From Chloroflexota bacterium (lineage in GTDB: Bacteria > Chloroflexota > Anaerolineae > Anaerolineales > Villigracilaceae): 64,000 nt of DNA. The stretch lies in NCBI GenBank assembly GCA_016235425.1, contig JACRLC010000094.1:1-64000 (forward strand), written 5' to 3'. Below the pieces are notes generated by a model. The model ran no database searches, was not told the origin of the DNA, and worked only from the letters and a program-made list of their open reading frames with translations. Position numbers and translations under genes: made by a program. Of the stretch, positions 25,174-32,548 are shown piece by piece (the stretch's first letter is position 1; each line of letters starts with the position of its first letter).

Positions 25174-26274
25174 TTATCGGATTGTTTCTTCTGTTTCCGC
25201 ATCGAAGATGTGGAAATTGTCCATATCGAACATCACGTGCGCCTGCTGTCCCACTCTCAGGCTTGAGCGCGGGTCCACGCGGGCGACGAATGTGTTTTTG
25301 CCGCTGATGAGATACAGGAAGATTTCGTTGCCCATCAACTCGGTCACATCCACTTTTACCGCGACCTTCTCAACGTCGATGTTGAGCGGGACGAAATTCT
25401 CGTCGTGAATATTTTCGGGGCGGATGCCGAAGGTGATGTTCTTATCGGCATGGGCCTTGTACGGCCCGGCTTTCTTTTCAGGGATTGGCACTACGAAGTC
25501 GCCGGCATCCACCACCAGCCTGCCATTGTCCTTGCGGAGTTTGCCGGGGAAGAAGTTCATGGCCGGTGAGCCGATGAAGCCCGCCACGAATAAATTGCCG
25601 GGATGATCGTAAAGGTTTTGCGGGGTATCGATCTGCTGTAACTTTCCCTTGTTGATCACTGCGATGCGGGTTGCCATGGTCATGGCTTCGGTTTGGTCGT
25701 GCGTCACATAGATGAACGTGGTTTGCAGGCGCTGGTGAAGTTTGCTGATCTCGGCGCGCATCTGGACTCTCAGCTTTGCATCGAGGTTCGAGAGCGGCTC
25801 ATCGAACAGGAAGACCTTCGGTTCGCGCACGATGGCGCGTCCAACCGCAACGCGCTGGCGCTGTCCGCCGGAAAGCTGGCGCGGTTTGCGGGTGAGCAAA
25901 TCCTGAATGCCGAGAACCTCGGCGGCCTCAGTCACGCGGCGCTTGATCTCCTCTTTTGGCGTCTTGCGTAGTTTCAAGCCAAAGGCCATGTTGTCGTAGA
26001 TCGAAAGGTGCGGGTACAGCGCATACGACTGAAAGACCATGGCAATATCACGGTCCTTCGGCGCAACGTCGTTCACCACCCGGTCAGCAATCTTGATCGC
26101 GCCGCTGGAAATTTCTTCCAGCCCGGCCAGCAGGCGCAGGGCGGTTGTCTTGCCGCATCCTGACGGGCCGACCAAAACGAGAAACTCCTTGTCGTCAACA
26201 TGGATGTTCAGGTTGTCAACTGCAACCATGTCGCCGAAGCGCTTGTAAACATTCTCATATGTAACACTTGCCAT
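25174..26274 (-). CDS. Sugar ABC transporter ATPase (MsmK/UgpC/MalK-like)
   Basis: 366 aa. Walker A GPSGCGKTT (about 37-45), Q-loop FQSYALYPH, signature LSGGQRQR, Walker B VFLFDEPLSNLD, switch His in VTHDQTEAM. A C-terminal MOP/OB domain of about 130 residues (IGSPAMNFFPGKL, FGIRPENI) is the regulatory part typical of MalK-type subunits. GGAGGT precedes ATG 26274. It opens the maltodextrin operon, and being a shareable type of ATPase it may also power the MalF/MalG pair of the neighbouring ROK locus, which lacks its own MalK-type ATPase (inference). Confidence 0.95.
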   Translation of the reverse strand: MASVTYENVYKRFGDMVAVDNLNIHVDDKEFLVLVGPSGCGKTTALRLLAGLEEISSGAIKIADRVVNDVAPKDRDIAMVFQSYALYPHLSIYDNMAFGLKLRKTPKEEIKRRVTEAAEVLGIQDLLTRKPRQLSGGQRQRVAVGRAIVREPKVFLFDEPLSNLDAKLRVQMRAEISKLHQRLQTTFIYVTHDQTEAMTMATRIAVINKGKLQQIDTPQNLYDHPGNLFVAGFIGSPAMNFFPGKLRKDNGRLVVDAGDFVVPIPEKKAGPYKAHADKNITFGIRPENIHDENFVPLNIDVEKVAVKVDVTELMGNEIFLYLISGKNTFVARVDPRSSLRVGQQAHVMFDMDNFHIFDAETEETIR

Positions 26275-26307
26275 GGTAACCTCCAGTCGGAAGAATGTAG
26301 TGAATCA

Positions 26308-26313
26308 ATTATA
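26308..26313 (-). promoter_or_regulatory. Possible -10 of the maltodextrin operon
   Basis: TATAAT on the minus strand, 34 bases before the ATPase ATG. A convincing -35 is absent (best ATGGCA at 17 bases), so activator dependence is possible. Confidence 0.4.
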
Positions 26314-26350
26314 AATCGCAACCTGGTTTTTGCCATATGAATCTGCAAAA

Positions 26351-27364
26351 CTAATTTGTTGTTTTATTATACAAATTCATCTTTTGCGATGAAATTGGTT
26401 TCCTTTGCGCCGCTGATTCGAGCAAAGCCAGGATTGCGGCGGCGTTCCCGCGGCTATCCTCAAGCGTCACACGCGGCGGTTCTCCATGCAGAACGGCTGA
26501 TACAAGATTTTCGACTTCGCCAAGATAAAGCTCCTGTCCTTTGGTGTTGATGGCTTCTTCGCGGTCTCCGCACGTGAGAATCAACTTTGTATTTTGCCCC
26601 GGTTTAAAAGGATAGGGAATTTTTAGCGTGGCCTCACTGCCGACGATTTCCATATTCGAACGAAACGGCGACTTAAATCCGCTGTCGAATTGAAAGAGGA
26701 CATCTCCCTCGAATCGCATTTGCCCGACAAAAGACAAATCGCATCCACCCGGACCCTCAACCTGCCAGCCAAAAACTTCAAGCGGTTCCGCCCCGACGAT
26801 CATCCGCGCGTAACTGATGGGATAACAGCCCACATCCCAGATGCTCCCGCCGCCCATTTCCTTGACCGTGCGGAAATTCCCCTCGCGTGTGAGCGTGAAC
26901 GTGAACGAGCCGCGCATGAATTGCAGTTTTCCGAGCGCGCCGCTGTCCACGATCTCTTTCACTTTCAACGTTTGCGGATGATGGCGGTACATGAACGCTT
27001 CCATCAAAACTTTGCCGGTCTCTTTGGATGCCGCGGTCATCGCGTCCACTTCTTCGAGGGTGAGGGCCAGGGGCTTCTCGCATAAAACGTGTTTGCCAGC
27101 GCGCAGTGCCTTGATCGTCCATTCGGCATGCAGGTGGTTGGGAAGCGGGTTGTAGATGACGTCAATTTCGGGGTCGGCGAGGAGCGCTTCGTAACTCCCG
27201 TACGCGCGCGGGATTTTCCATTCACGCGCGTATGCGTCGGCGGTGGATTGACTCCTCGAAGCGGCGGCCAGCAAGCGGGTCCGTTTGGAGGCGTTGAGAG
27301 GCTTGATCAGGGAGCGGTTGATTTTTGCCGTCGAGAGGAGTCCCCAGTTAAGCGGGCGATCCAT
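26351..27364 (-). CDS. Gfo/Idh/MocA family oxidoreductase
   Basis: 337 aa NAD(P)-dependent dehydrogenase. An N-terminal Rossmann fold (WGLLSTAKINRSLI, an unusual version of the GxGxxG loop) is followed by the family EKP motif (HVLCEKPLALT, catalytic Lys about 96). The C-terminal half is the beta-sheet substrate domain, with GGGSIWDVGCYPISYAR holding the usual catalytic D and Y/H region. Likely acts on a sugar or inositol derivative. Its start overlaps the MFS stop by 17 bases, so it belongs to the ROK-controlled operon and may oxidise the imported sugar. Confidence 0.92.
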   Translation of the reverse strand: MDRPLNWGLLSTAKINRSLIKPLNASKRTRLLAAASRSQSTADAYAREWKIPRAYGSYEALLADPEIDVIYNPLPNHLHAEWTIKALRAGKHVLCEKPLALTLEEVDAMTAASKETGKVLMEAFMYRHHPQTLKVKEIVDSGALGKLQFMRGSFTFTLTREGNFRTVKEMGGGSIWDVGCYPISYARMIVGAEPLEVFGWQVEGPGGCDLSFVGQMRFEGDVLFQFDSGFKSPFRSNMEIVGSEATLKIPYPFKPGQNTKLILTCGDREEAINTKGQELYLGEVENLVSAVLHGEPPRVTLEDSRGNAAAILALLESAAQRKPISSQKMNLYNKTTN

Positions 27365-28526
27365 GTCGTCTGCCTTTCATCAAAACAAAGATCGAAAACC
27401 ACAATAACGCGGCTAGGACAAGGTTGAGGGCAAAACCCATTTGCAGGCCGAGCAAGTCACTGCCCCAGGCGACCACCCACGGACCGATGACACCGCCGAT
27501 ACCGGCAAAGGTGAAAAGCACGCCCAGGATGGTGTTGATATTTTCGGTGTGCGTGTCTGAGACTGCGGCGGTGATGGTGGGGAAGATGATCGAGAGGAAG
27601 AGGCCGGTGAGCGGGAGAAAGAACGAGAGGGCAGTGGAACCAAACAAGCCAAGTGCGAGACAGGTCAACACGCCCAACGCGGCCAGAAAAATGGATCGCA
27701 GATAACCGACGCGATGGACAAAAAACCCGCCGAGGAGACGACCGATCATGAGCATCGCGAAGAAAAATGAAAGCGCTTGATTGCTGGCAGTTACAGAGAG
27801 GGCGTGTTCTTTTTGCAGAAATGTGACCAGCCACGAAGCCATGCCAATCTCGACGGCTACATAAAGTACGATTGAAAGGTAGAACCAGGGCAGTTGACCT
27901 TTGAAGGCCACACGCGGGATTTCGTGAAAGTTGAGCCGGGTCCTTTCTTCGGTGCGGGGAAAACGAAGGGAGAGAAAAATAAGAACAAAGAATGCGATGA
28001 GAAGTAGATCCCAGCGATATATGACCCGCCACGATGCGTTCAAGCTGAACATCCATCCGGCGAAGAGGGGTGCCAGCATGGAACCCAACCCGTGCAGGAC
28101 GGCCATTAGATTGAGATAGAGTCCTTTGCGTTCATGGTGCAGGTTGATGATGATGGCATTCGGGCCAAGTTCAAGCGCGCCCAAACCCAGCCCAATGACA
28201 AAGAGGGATGCCGCCAACAGCAGGGCGGAACTGAACGCGCTGTATCCGCTCACACCCAGGAGGAGGCACGCGCCTGCAAGCAGGAGAACGGGTTTGAGGC
28301 CGAAACGATCTGCCAGGATGCCTGTGATGAGGGTGGCAATCAGAAACCCGAAATACTCGCCGAAGAAGATATTGCCGCCGATGCCATAGTCAAAATCCAA
28401 TTCGGCCAGCATGGCGGGCAGGGTGGGGCCTTTGAGGTTGTCGGTAAAGCCAAAGACGAAGAAGGCGAGGAAGCAGGCGGCGGTCAGGAGGAAGACCGTA
28501 ATGGTGGATGGTTTGGCTTGATTAAT
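27348..28526 (-). CDS. MFS sugar transporter without a standard start codon
   Basis: About 392 aa if translated from the ATT at 28526. The first internal ATG (28412) would lose helix 1, yet the upstream frame encodes it clearly (TVFLLTAACFLAFFVFGFTDN), in the style of fucose-permease-like MFS proteins. Between the in-frame TAG near 28545 and that helix there is no ATG, GTG or TTG. AAGGA lies 8 bases before the ATT, just across the stop of the permease gene upstream. Either a rare ATT (or nearby ATA or internal CTG) start is used, or the start has been lost. The remainder is intact with about 12 helices. Confidence 0.75.
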   Translation of the reverse strand: MNQAKPSTITVFLLTAACFLAFFVFGFTDNLKGPTLPAMLAELDFDYGIGGNIFFGEYFGFLIATLITGILADRFGLKPVLLLAGACLLLGVSGYSAFSSALLLAASLFVIGLGLGALELGPNAIIINLHHERKGLYLNLMAVLHGLGSMLAPLFAGWMFSLNASWRVIYRWDLLLIAFFVLIFLSLRFPRTEERTRLNFHEIPRVAFKGQLPWFYLSIVLYVAVEIGMASWLVTFLQKEHALSVTASNQALSFFFAMLMIGRLLGGFFVHRVGYLRSIFLAALGVLTCLALGLFGSTALSFFLPLTGLFLSIIFPTITAAVSDTHTENINTILGVLFTFAGIGGVIGPWVVAWGSDLLGLQMGFALNLVLAALLWFSIFVLMKGRRHGSPA

Positions 28527-28528
28527 CG

Positions 28529-29713
28529 TTATTTTCCTTGACTACGCGTTGCCACATCGAATATCACGGCGGCCACTAGAACGCCGGCGCGGACGATGTA
28601 CTGGTAGGATATATCAATGCCCATCAGGTTCATGCCGCTTGTTAGCGATGTCATAACCAATGCGCCGATGAGCGACCCCATCACCTTGCCAACACCGCCT
28701 GCTGCCGATACGCCCCCCACAAAGGCTGCAGCGATGGCGTCCAATTCAAACAATGTTCCCGCTACCGTGGTGGCAGATCGCAGACGGGCTGCAAATAAAA
28801 TTCCTGATAATGCAGAGAGCATGCCCATCGAAGCAAAAACCACATGAGTTATTTTCTTAACGCGAATACCACTCAATTCAGCCGCCTCTGGATTCCCCCC
28901 AACGGCGTAAATGTGTCTGCCGAGTACTGTTTTTGAAGTGATGAAATCATACAATATCACCACAATCAAAACGACCACTGCGGTCCATGAGAGGCCCTGA
29001 TATCCTGCCAATATCCATGCAATGCCACCGATTAAAGCTGAAACAAATACAAGTTTAAGGGTGAATATTCCTGCCGGTAATATTTCAAAGTTGTGCTTTT
29101 GCATCCTTCTGCGTGTGATAAGTTCGTTTGTGATAAATAAAGTGATAGCCAGCAGACCAAGGATTAACGTTAATTTATGCACTCCTGGCAAAATCCCGAT
29201 GTCCGGAATGTCCGGGATAAAGCCGTTGCCGATGGCGTTAAATGTCTCATTTGGAATTATGATTGTGCCAGTGGATATTGTAATAAGCTGCAGTGCTCCT
29301 CTGTAGCCCAGCCATCCGGCAAGCGTTGCAACAAAGGCCGGGATGCCTAGCTGTGCTACCAGGAAAGATGTAAAAAGTCCTGCGACTATTCCGAGTATTA
29401 GGATCATTGGTATGACTACATAGACTGGCAGGTGCCAAGATACCATCGCGATGGCTGCCACGGCACCCAGGAAACCCGCCAAGAAGCCGACCGACAGATC
29501 AATATGTCGAATAACAATGACCAGCGTCATACCGACCGCCAATACAGCGATGTAACCGGTCTGATTCACCAGGTTGACCAGATTTCTTGATGATATGAAT
29601 AGGCCGTTCGTTGTAATAGCAAATACCATCATAATGATGAACAGGGCAATAAACATGCCATATTCACGAATATTCTCTCGAACCATCTTCTGAGCATAAT
29701 TAATGAATGACAT
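28529..29713 (-). CDS. XylH/MmsB-type monosaccharide ABC permease
   Basis: 394 aa with about ten helices, BPD_transp_2 family. Diagnostic segments are GMTLVIVIRHIDLSVGFLAGF, LGIPAFVATLAGWLGYRGA and GRHIYAVGGNPEAAELSGI (each a family block). This family serves type I (XylF/ChvE/RbsB) receptors, not MalF/MalG-type receptors. The stop is 3 bases from the ATT start proposed for the MFS gene. The start lies 18 bases after the ATPase stop. Confidence 0.93.
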   Translation of the reverse strand: MSFINYAQKMVRENIREYGMFIALFIIMMVFAITTNGLFISSRNLVNLVNQTGYIAVLAVGMTLVIVIRHIDLSVGFLAGFLGAVAAIAMVSWHLPVYVVIPMILILGIVAGLFTSFLVAQLGIPAFVATLAGWLGYRGALQLITISTGTIIIPNETFNAIGNGFIPDIPDIGILPGVHKLTLILGLLAITLFITNELITRRRMQKHNFEILPAGIFTLKLVFVSALIGGIAWILAGYQGLSWTAVVVLIVVILYDFITSKTVLGRHIYAVGGNPEAAELSGIRVKKITHVVFASMGMLSALSGILFAARLRSATTVAGTLFELDAIAAAFVGGVSAAGGVGKVMGSLIGALVMTSLTSGMNLMGIDISYQYIVRAGVLVAAVIFDVATRSQGK

Positions 29714-29731
29714 TTTAGTCTTCCCTAGAGC

Positions 29732-30529
29732 CTACCCGGCAACTGTTTTTTCACGGAAATCATCACGGGCCCCAATCATGTAGGCTACTACCCGTTCGCG
29801 GAACTCATGTATGTCACCTTCCACAGGCGTGTCGGAAACTTTGCGCCCCTGGCGCAACACAATCATCCGATCACTCACCTGGTAAATATCTTCCAGGCGG
29901 TGGCTAATGATGATGATTGACGAGCCTTGCGCCTTGAGTTCGCGCACTAGATCGAGCACCTTGTCAATAGCTGCCACGCTCAAGGCTGCCGTGGGCTCGT
30001 CCATGATAATGACCTTAGCGTTGAATGCCGTTGAACGGGCAATGGCCACTGCCTGGCGCTGCCCCCCGGACAATCTCTCCACTTTTTGACGCACAGAAGA
30101 GATATCAATCTTGAGGCGATTTAACAGGCTTTTCGTTTCCTGCTCCATGTGGCGGTGGTCCATCACCCCTATCGGGCCCAGTCTTATCCGCACCACTTCG
30201 CGTCCCAGGAAAACATTGGCTGCCACGTCGAGGTTGTTGGCAAGGGCATAATCTTGATATACCATCTCGATGCCCTGGCGACGCGCATCCATCGGATTGC
30301 TAAGATGCGCCTTCTTGCCTTCAAGGAAAATCTCTCCTTCATCAGGAATATAGGCTCCACTGAGAACCTTCATGAGTGTGGATTTGCCAGCGGCATTGTC
30401 GCCTACCAGGCCCAACACTTCATTGTGATGCAATGCCAGGTCTATTCCGCGTAATGCCTGGACAGCGCCAAAGTTCTTCTTGATGTTCCGCATTTCCACG
30501 ACGGGTATGGCTTCTTCAATGGGTTTCAT
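29732..30529 (-). CDS. Single-domain sugar ABC ATPase (FrcA-like)
   Basis: 265 aa with one nucleotide-binding domain: Walker [10 protein letters not shown] (about 42-50), Q-loop [12 protein letters not shown], signature LSGGQRQA, Walker [12 protein letters not shown], switch His ISHRLED. The GDNAAGKS variant and short length match FrcA-type fructose/monosaccharide ATPases, while most XylH/MmsB partners are double-domain proteins of about 500 aa. AAGGAG precedes the ATG. A truncated N-terminus of a different sugar ATPase lies 21 bases upstream. A homodimer could serve the XylH-type permease. Confidence 0.93.
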   Translation of the reverse strand: MKPIEEAIPVVEMRNIKKNFGAVQALRGIDLALHHNEVLGLVGDNAAGKSTLMKVLSGAYIPDEGEIFLEGKKAHLSNPMDARRQGIEMVYQDYALANNLDVAANVFLGREVVRIRLGPIGVMDHRHMEQETKSLLNRLKIDISSVRQKVERLSGGQRQAVAIARSTAFNAKVIIMDEPTAALSVAAIDKVLDLVRELKAQGSSIIIISHRLEDIYQVSDRMIVLRQGRKVSDTPVEGDIHEFRERVVAYMIGARDDFREKTVAG

Positions 30530-30550
30530 CGCTATCTCCTTGAGTTTAAT

Positions 30551-30667
30551 CTAAAAATGAATCTCAAGCTTGGTAACTCGAAAGCTGACGTCGTTCAAAG
30601 CTTTCGCGCCGGGGAATTCCTTTGAAATGTTTTTCATCTCCGGTATTGTTGTGATCATTGTGCTCAT
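30551..30667 (-). pseudogene. Remnant N-terminus of a second sugar-ABC ATPase
   Basis: A 38-codon frame from ATG 30667 to TAG 30551 contains MKNISKEFPGAKALNDVSF, the highly conserved opening of XylG/MglA/RbsA/MmsA-type ATPases (usual form KNISKEFPGVKALDDVSFxxxxGEIHALxGENGAGKST). It breaks off at KLEIHF, exactly before Walker A. Nothing downstream continues it. It is therefore the scar of a lost or replaced ATPase gene between the MalG-type permease and the intact FrcA-like ATPase. Confidence 0.8.
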
Positions 30668-30714
30668 TGCTCTGCGTTATATAAAAGTTTAGCAATGGTT
30701 TTATCAATAATAGG

Positions 30715-31590
30715 TCAGCCCTTGAGCGAACCTGCAAGTAGACCGCGCAGGAAGTAACGTCCAAGGAATATATAGACAAGGAGGGTTGGTAATGCTGCCA
30801 GAAATGCCCCAGCCATTTGAACGTTCCAGGCAATGATTTGGCTTCCTGCCATATTGTTCAAGGCGACAGTAATGGGCCAATCCTGGTTGCCTGTGAGGAT
30901 GACCGCGAAGAGGAAGTCATTCCAGGCTGACGTAAATTGCCAGATTAAAACCACTACAAAACTAGGTATTGAAATCGGTAATAAAATATAGCGATATACA
31001 CCGAGCATATCTGCGCCATCAATTCGTGCAGCTTCGATCAATTCCTGAGGCAGGCTGGCGTAATAATTTCGGAAAGTGAGTGTAGTGATGGGGATGCCGT
31101 AAATCACATGCGCGGTAATCAATGCTGGAATCCCCGAAAGGCCAATCGCATTCATGAACTGAACAAGCGGGATGAGAATGCTTTGATAGGGGATGAACAT
31201 ACCAAAAAGAATGAATGGAAAGATGAAATCTGCTCCTTTGAATTTCCATTTGGCAAGTACATAACCATTCAGTGATCCAAGAATTGAGGAAATTAATGTT
31301 GCAGGAATGACCATCACAAAGCTGTTTTTCAAAGCCGGCGCGAGATTTTCAAAGGCCGCGACGTAATTGTCAAAGGCAATGCTGCGCGGCAAATCCCACA
31401 TGGTTTTCAAATCCACTTCGTCGAATGCTTTAAAACCGGTTATCAGCATGACATACATTGGAAGCAGATAAAAAATTGTCATGAAGATAAGTGGCAGGTA
31501 GAGCCAGCTCTTTCCGGGACGGAAGGATCGGACTGGCGCTTCTAATTTGGAATTGCCGAACCCGGTGGAGGTACGCGCCCCATCATTCAT
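30715..31590 (-). CDS. MalG-type (GtsC-like) sugar ABC permease
   Basis: 291 aa, six helices; begins with a soluble 25-residue tail and then KSWLYLPLIFMTIFYLLPMY. The EAA loop is EAARIDGADMLGVYRYILLP. It shares an ATGA overlap with the permease at 31587, so the two are coupled. Together they form the membrane channel expected for the type II half of the fused receptor. No MalK-type ATPase is in this operon. Confidence 0.92.
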   Translation of the reverse strand: MNDGARTSTGFGNSKLEAPVRSFRPGKSWLYLPLIFMTIFYLLPMYVMLITGFKAFDEVDLKTMWDLPRSIAFDNYVAAFENLAPALKNSFVMVIPATLISSILGSLNGYVLAKWKFKGADFIFPFILFGMFIPYQSILIPLVQFMNAIGLSGIPALITAHVIYGIPITTLTFRNYYASLPQELIEAARIDGADMLGVYRYILLPISIPSFVVVLIWQFTSAWNDFLFAVILTGNQDWPITVALNNMAGSQIIAWNVQMAGAFLAALPTLLVYIFLGRYFLRGLLAGSLKG

Positions 31591-32474
31591 AGTTGGCTCT
31601 CGCTTTTTAATGTGTAGCGCATATAAGGAATGATGAGAACGGCTACACTGATCAATAAAAGTGTTCCTATGGCAGCGCCACGACCATAAAACAAACCGTC
31701 AAATGTACTCTGCCACATATAAATGGCGGGCACATCTAGGGGAAGCTGCTTGCCTGCAATGGCAATGATCAAGTCGAAGACTTTGAGGGAAATATGACCC
31801 AGAATAATCAATGCACTCAGTGTTACGGGAGTGAGGATGGGAAGAACGATATGGCGATAGATTTGAAACTCGCTAGCCCCGTCAATTTGGGCTGCTTCGC
31901 GTAGTTCCTGAGGTATGCTTCGCAACCCGGCGAGGTACAAAGCCATCGTATAACCGGACATTTGCCAGATCGCTGCAAGCGCTATGGCGGCAATCCCCCA
32001 ATTCGGGGTTGTGTGCCATCTGTTGACAAGAAAATCAAAATTGATGTATGAGAAAAGAAGGTTTAGGCCGCTCATCCGGGAACCTTCGGCGGGATTCATC
32101 AACCAACGCCATACGACCCCGGTAACGATAAATGAAATCGCCATTGGAAACAGGAAGAGTGTTCGGAAAAATGCTTCCCCTTTGAGACCTTGATCCAACA
32201 AAACCGCCAGCAAAAATCCCAATACGATACTGCCGACAACAAAAATGAGCGTGAAAGTGATCGTATTACGGATATCTACATGGAAGCGTGGATCTGCAAA
32301 TAGCTGGAGGTAATTATCCAAACCTACCCACGTATAATCAGGTGTCAAGCCTTTCCACTTGCTAAGAGAAACACGCACCGACCATCCGATAAAAACATAA
32401 ATAAAAATAAATACGGCTGCGATGGATGGCATAACCAGAATTAATGAGAGATAGCGATCTTTGTTTTTAAACAT
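31587..32474 (-). CDS. MalF-type (GtsB-like) sugar ABC permease
   Basis: 295 aa, six helices, EAA loop EAAQIDGASEFQIYRHIVLP. VRVSLSKWKGLTPDYTWVGL and the NPAEGSRMSGLN loop are close to glucose/mannose-type permeases. GGGAGAGG precedes ATG 32474. A 9-bp stem hairpin lies between it and the receptor gene. Confidence 0.92.
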   Translation of the reverse strand: MFKNKDRYLSLILVMPSIAAVFIFIYVFIGWSVRVSLSKWKGLTPDYTWVGLDNYLQLFADPRFHVDIRNTITFTLIFVVGSIVLGFLLAVLLDQGLKGEAFFRTLFLFPMAISFIVTGVVWRWLMNPAEGSRMSGLNLLFSYINFDFLVNRWHTTPNWGIAAIALAAIWQMSGYTMALYLAGLRSIPQELREAAQIDGASEFQIYRHIVLPILTPVTLSALIILGHISLKVFDLIIAIAGKQLPLDVPAIYMWQSTFDGLFYGRGAAIGTLLLISVAVLIIPYMRYTLKSESQL

Positions 32475-32504
32475 GGATAACCTCTCCCGTGCTTCTATAA
32501 AGAT

Positions 32505-32531
32505 TGGGGCTCACTTTATCGGTGAGCCCCA
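32505..32531 (-). other. Stem-loop after the fused receptor gene
   Basis: GGGGCTCAC (32506-32514) pairs perfectly with GTGAGCCCC (32522-32530), 7-base loop, no strong T run. It lies between the receptor stop (32549) and the permease ATG, the same position as the stem at 23864 in the maltodextrin operon. Confidence 0.75.
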
Positions 32532-32548
32532 TTGTACTGCAAATCAGA

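Noticed and set aside
26351-26380. Second ROK operator near ACAACAAATTAGTTTTGC at the end of the Gfo/Idh/MocA gene
   Set aside because: Only one half-site resembles the operator at 36167 and it lies inside coding sequence; too weak to list.
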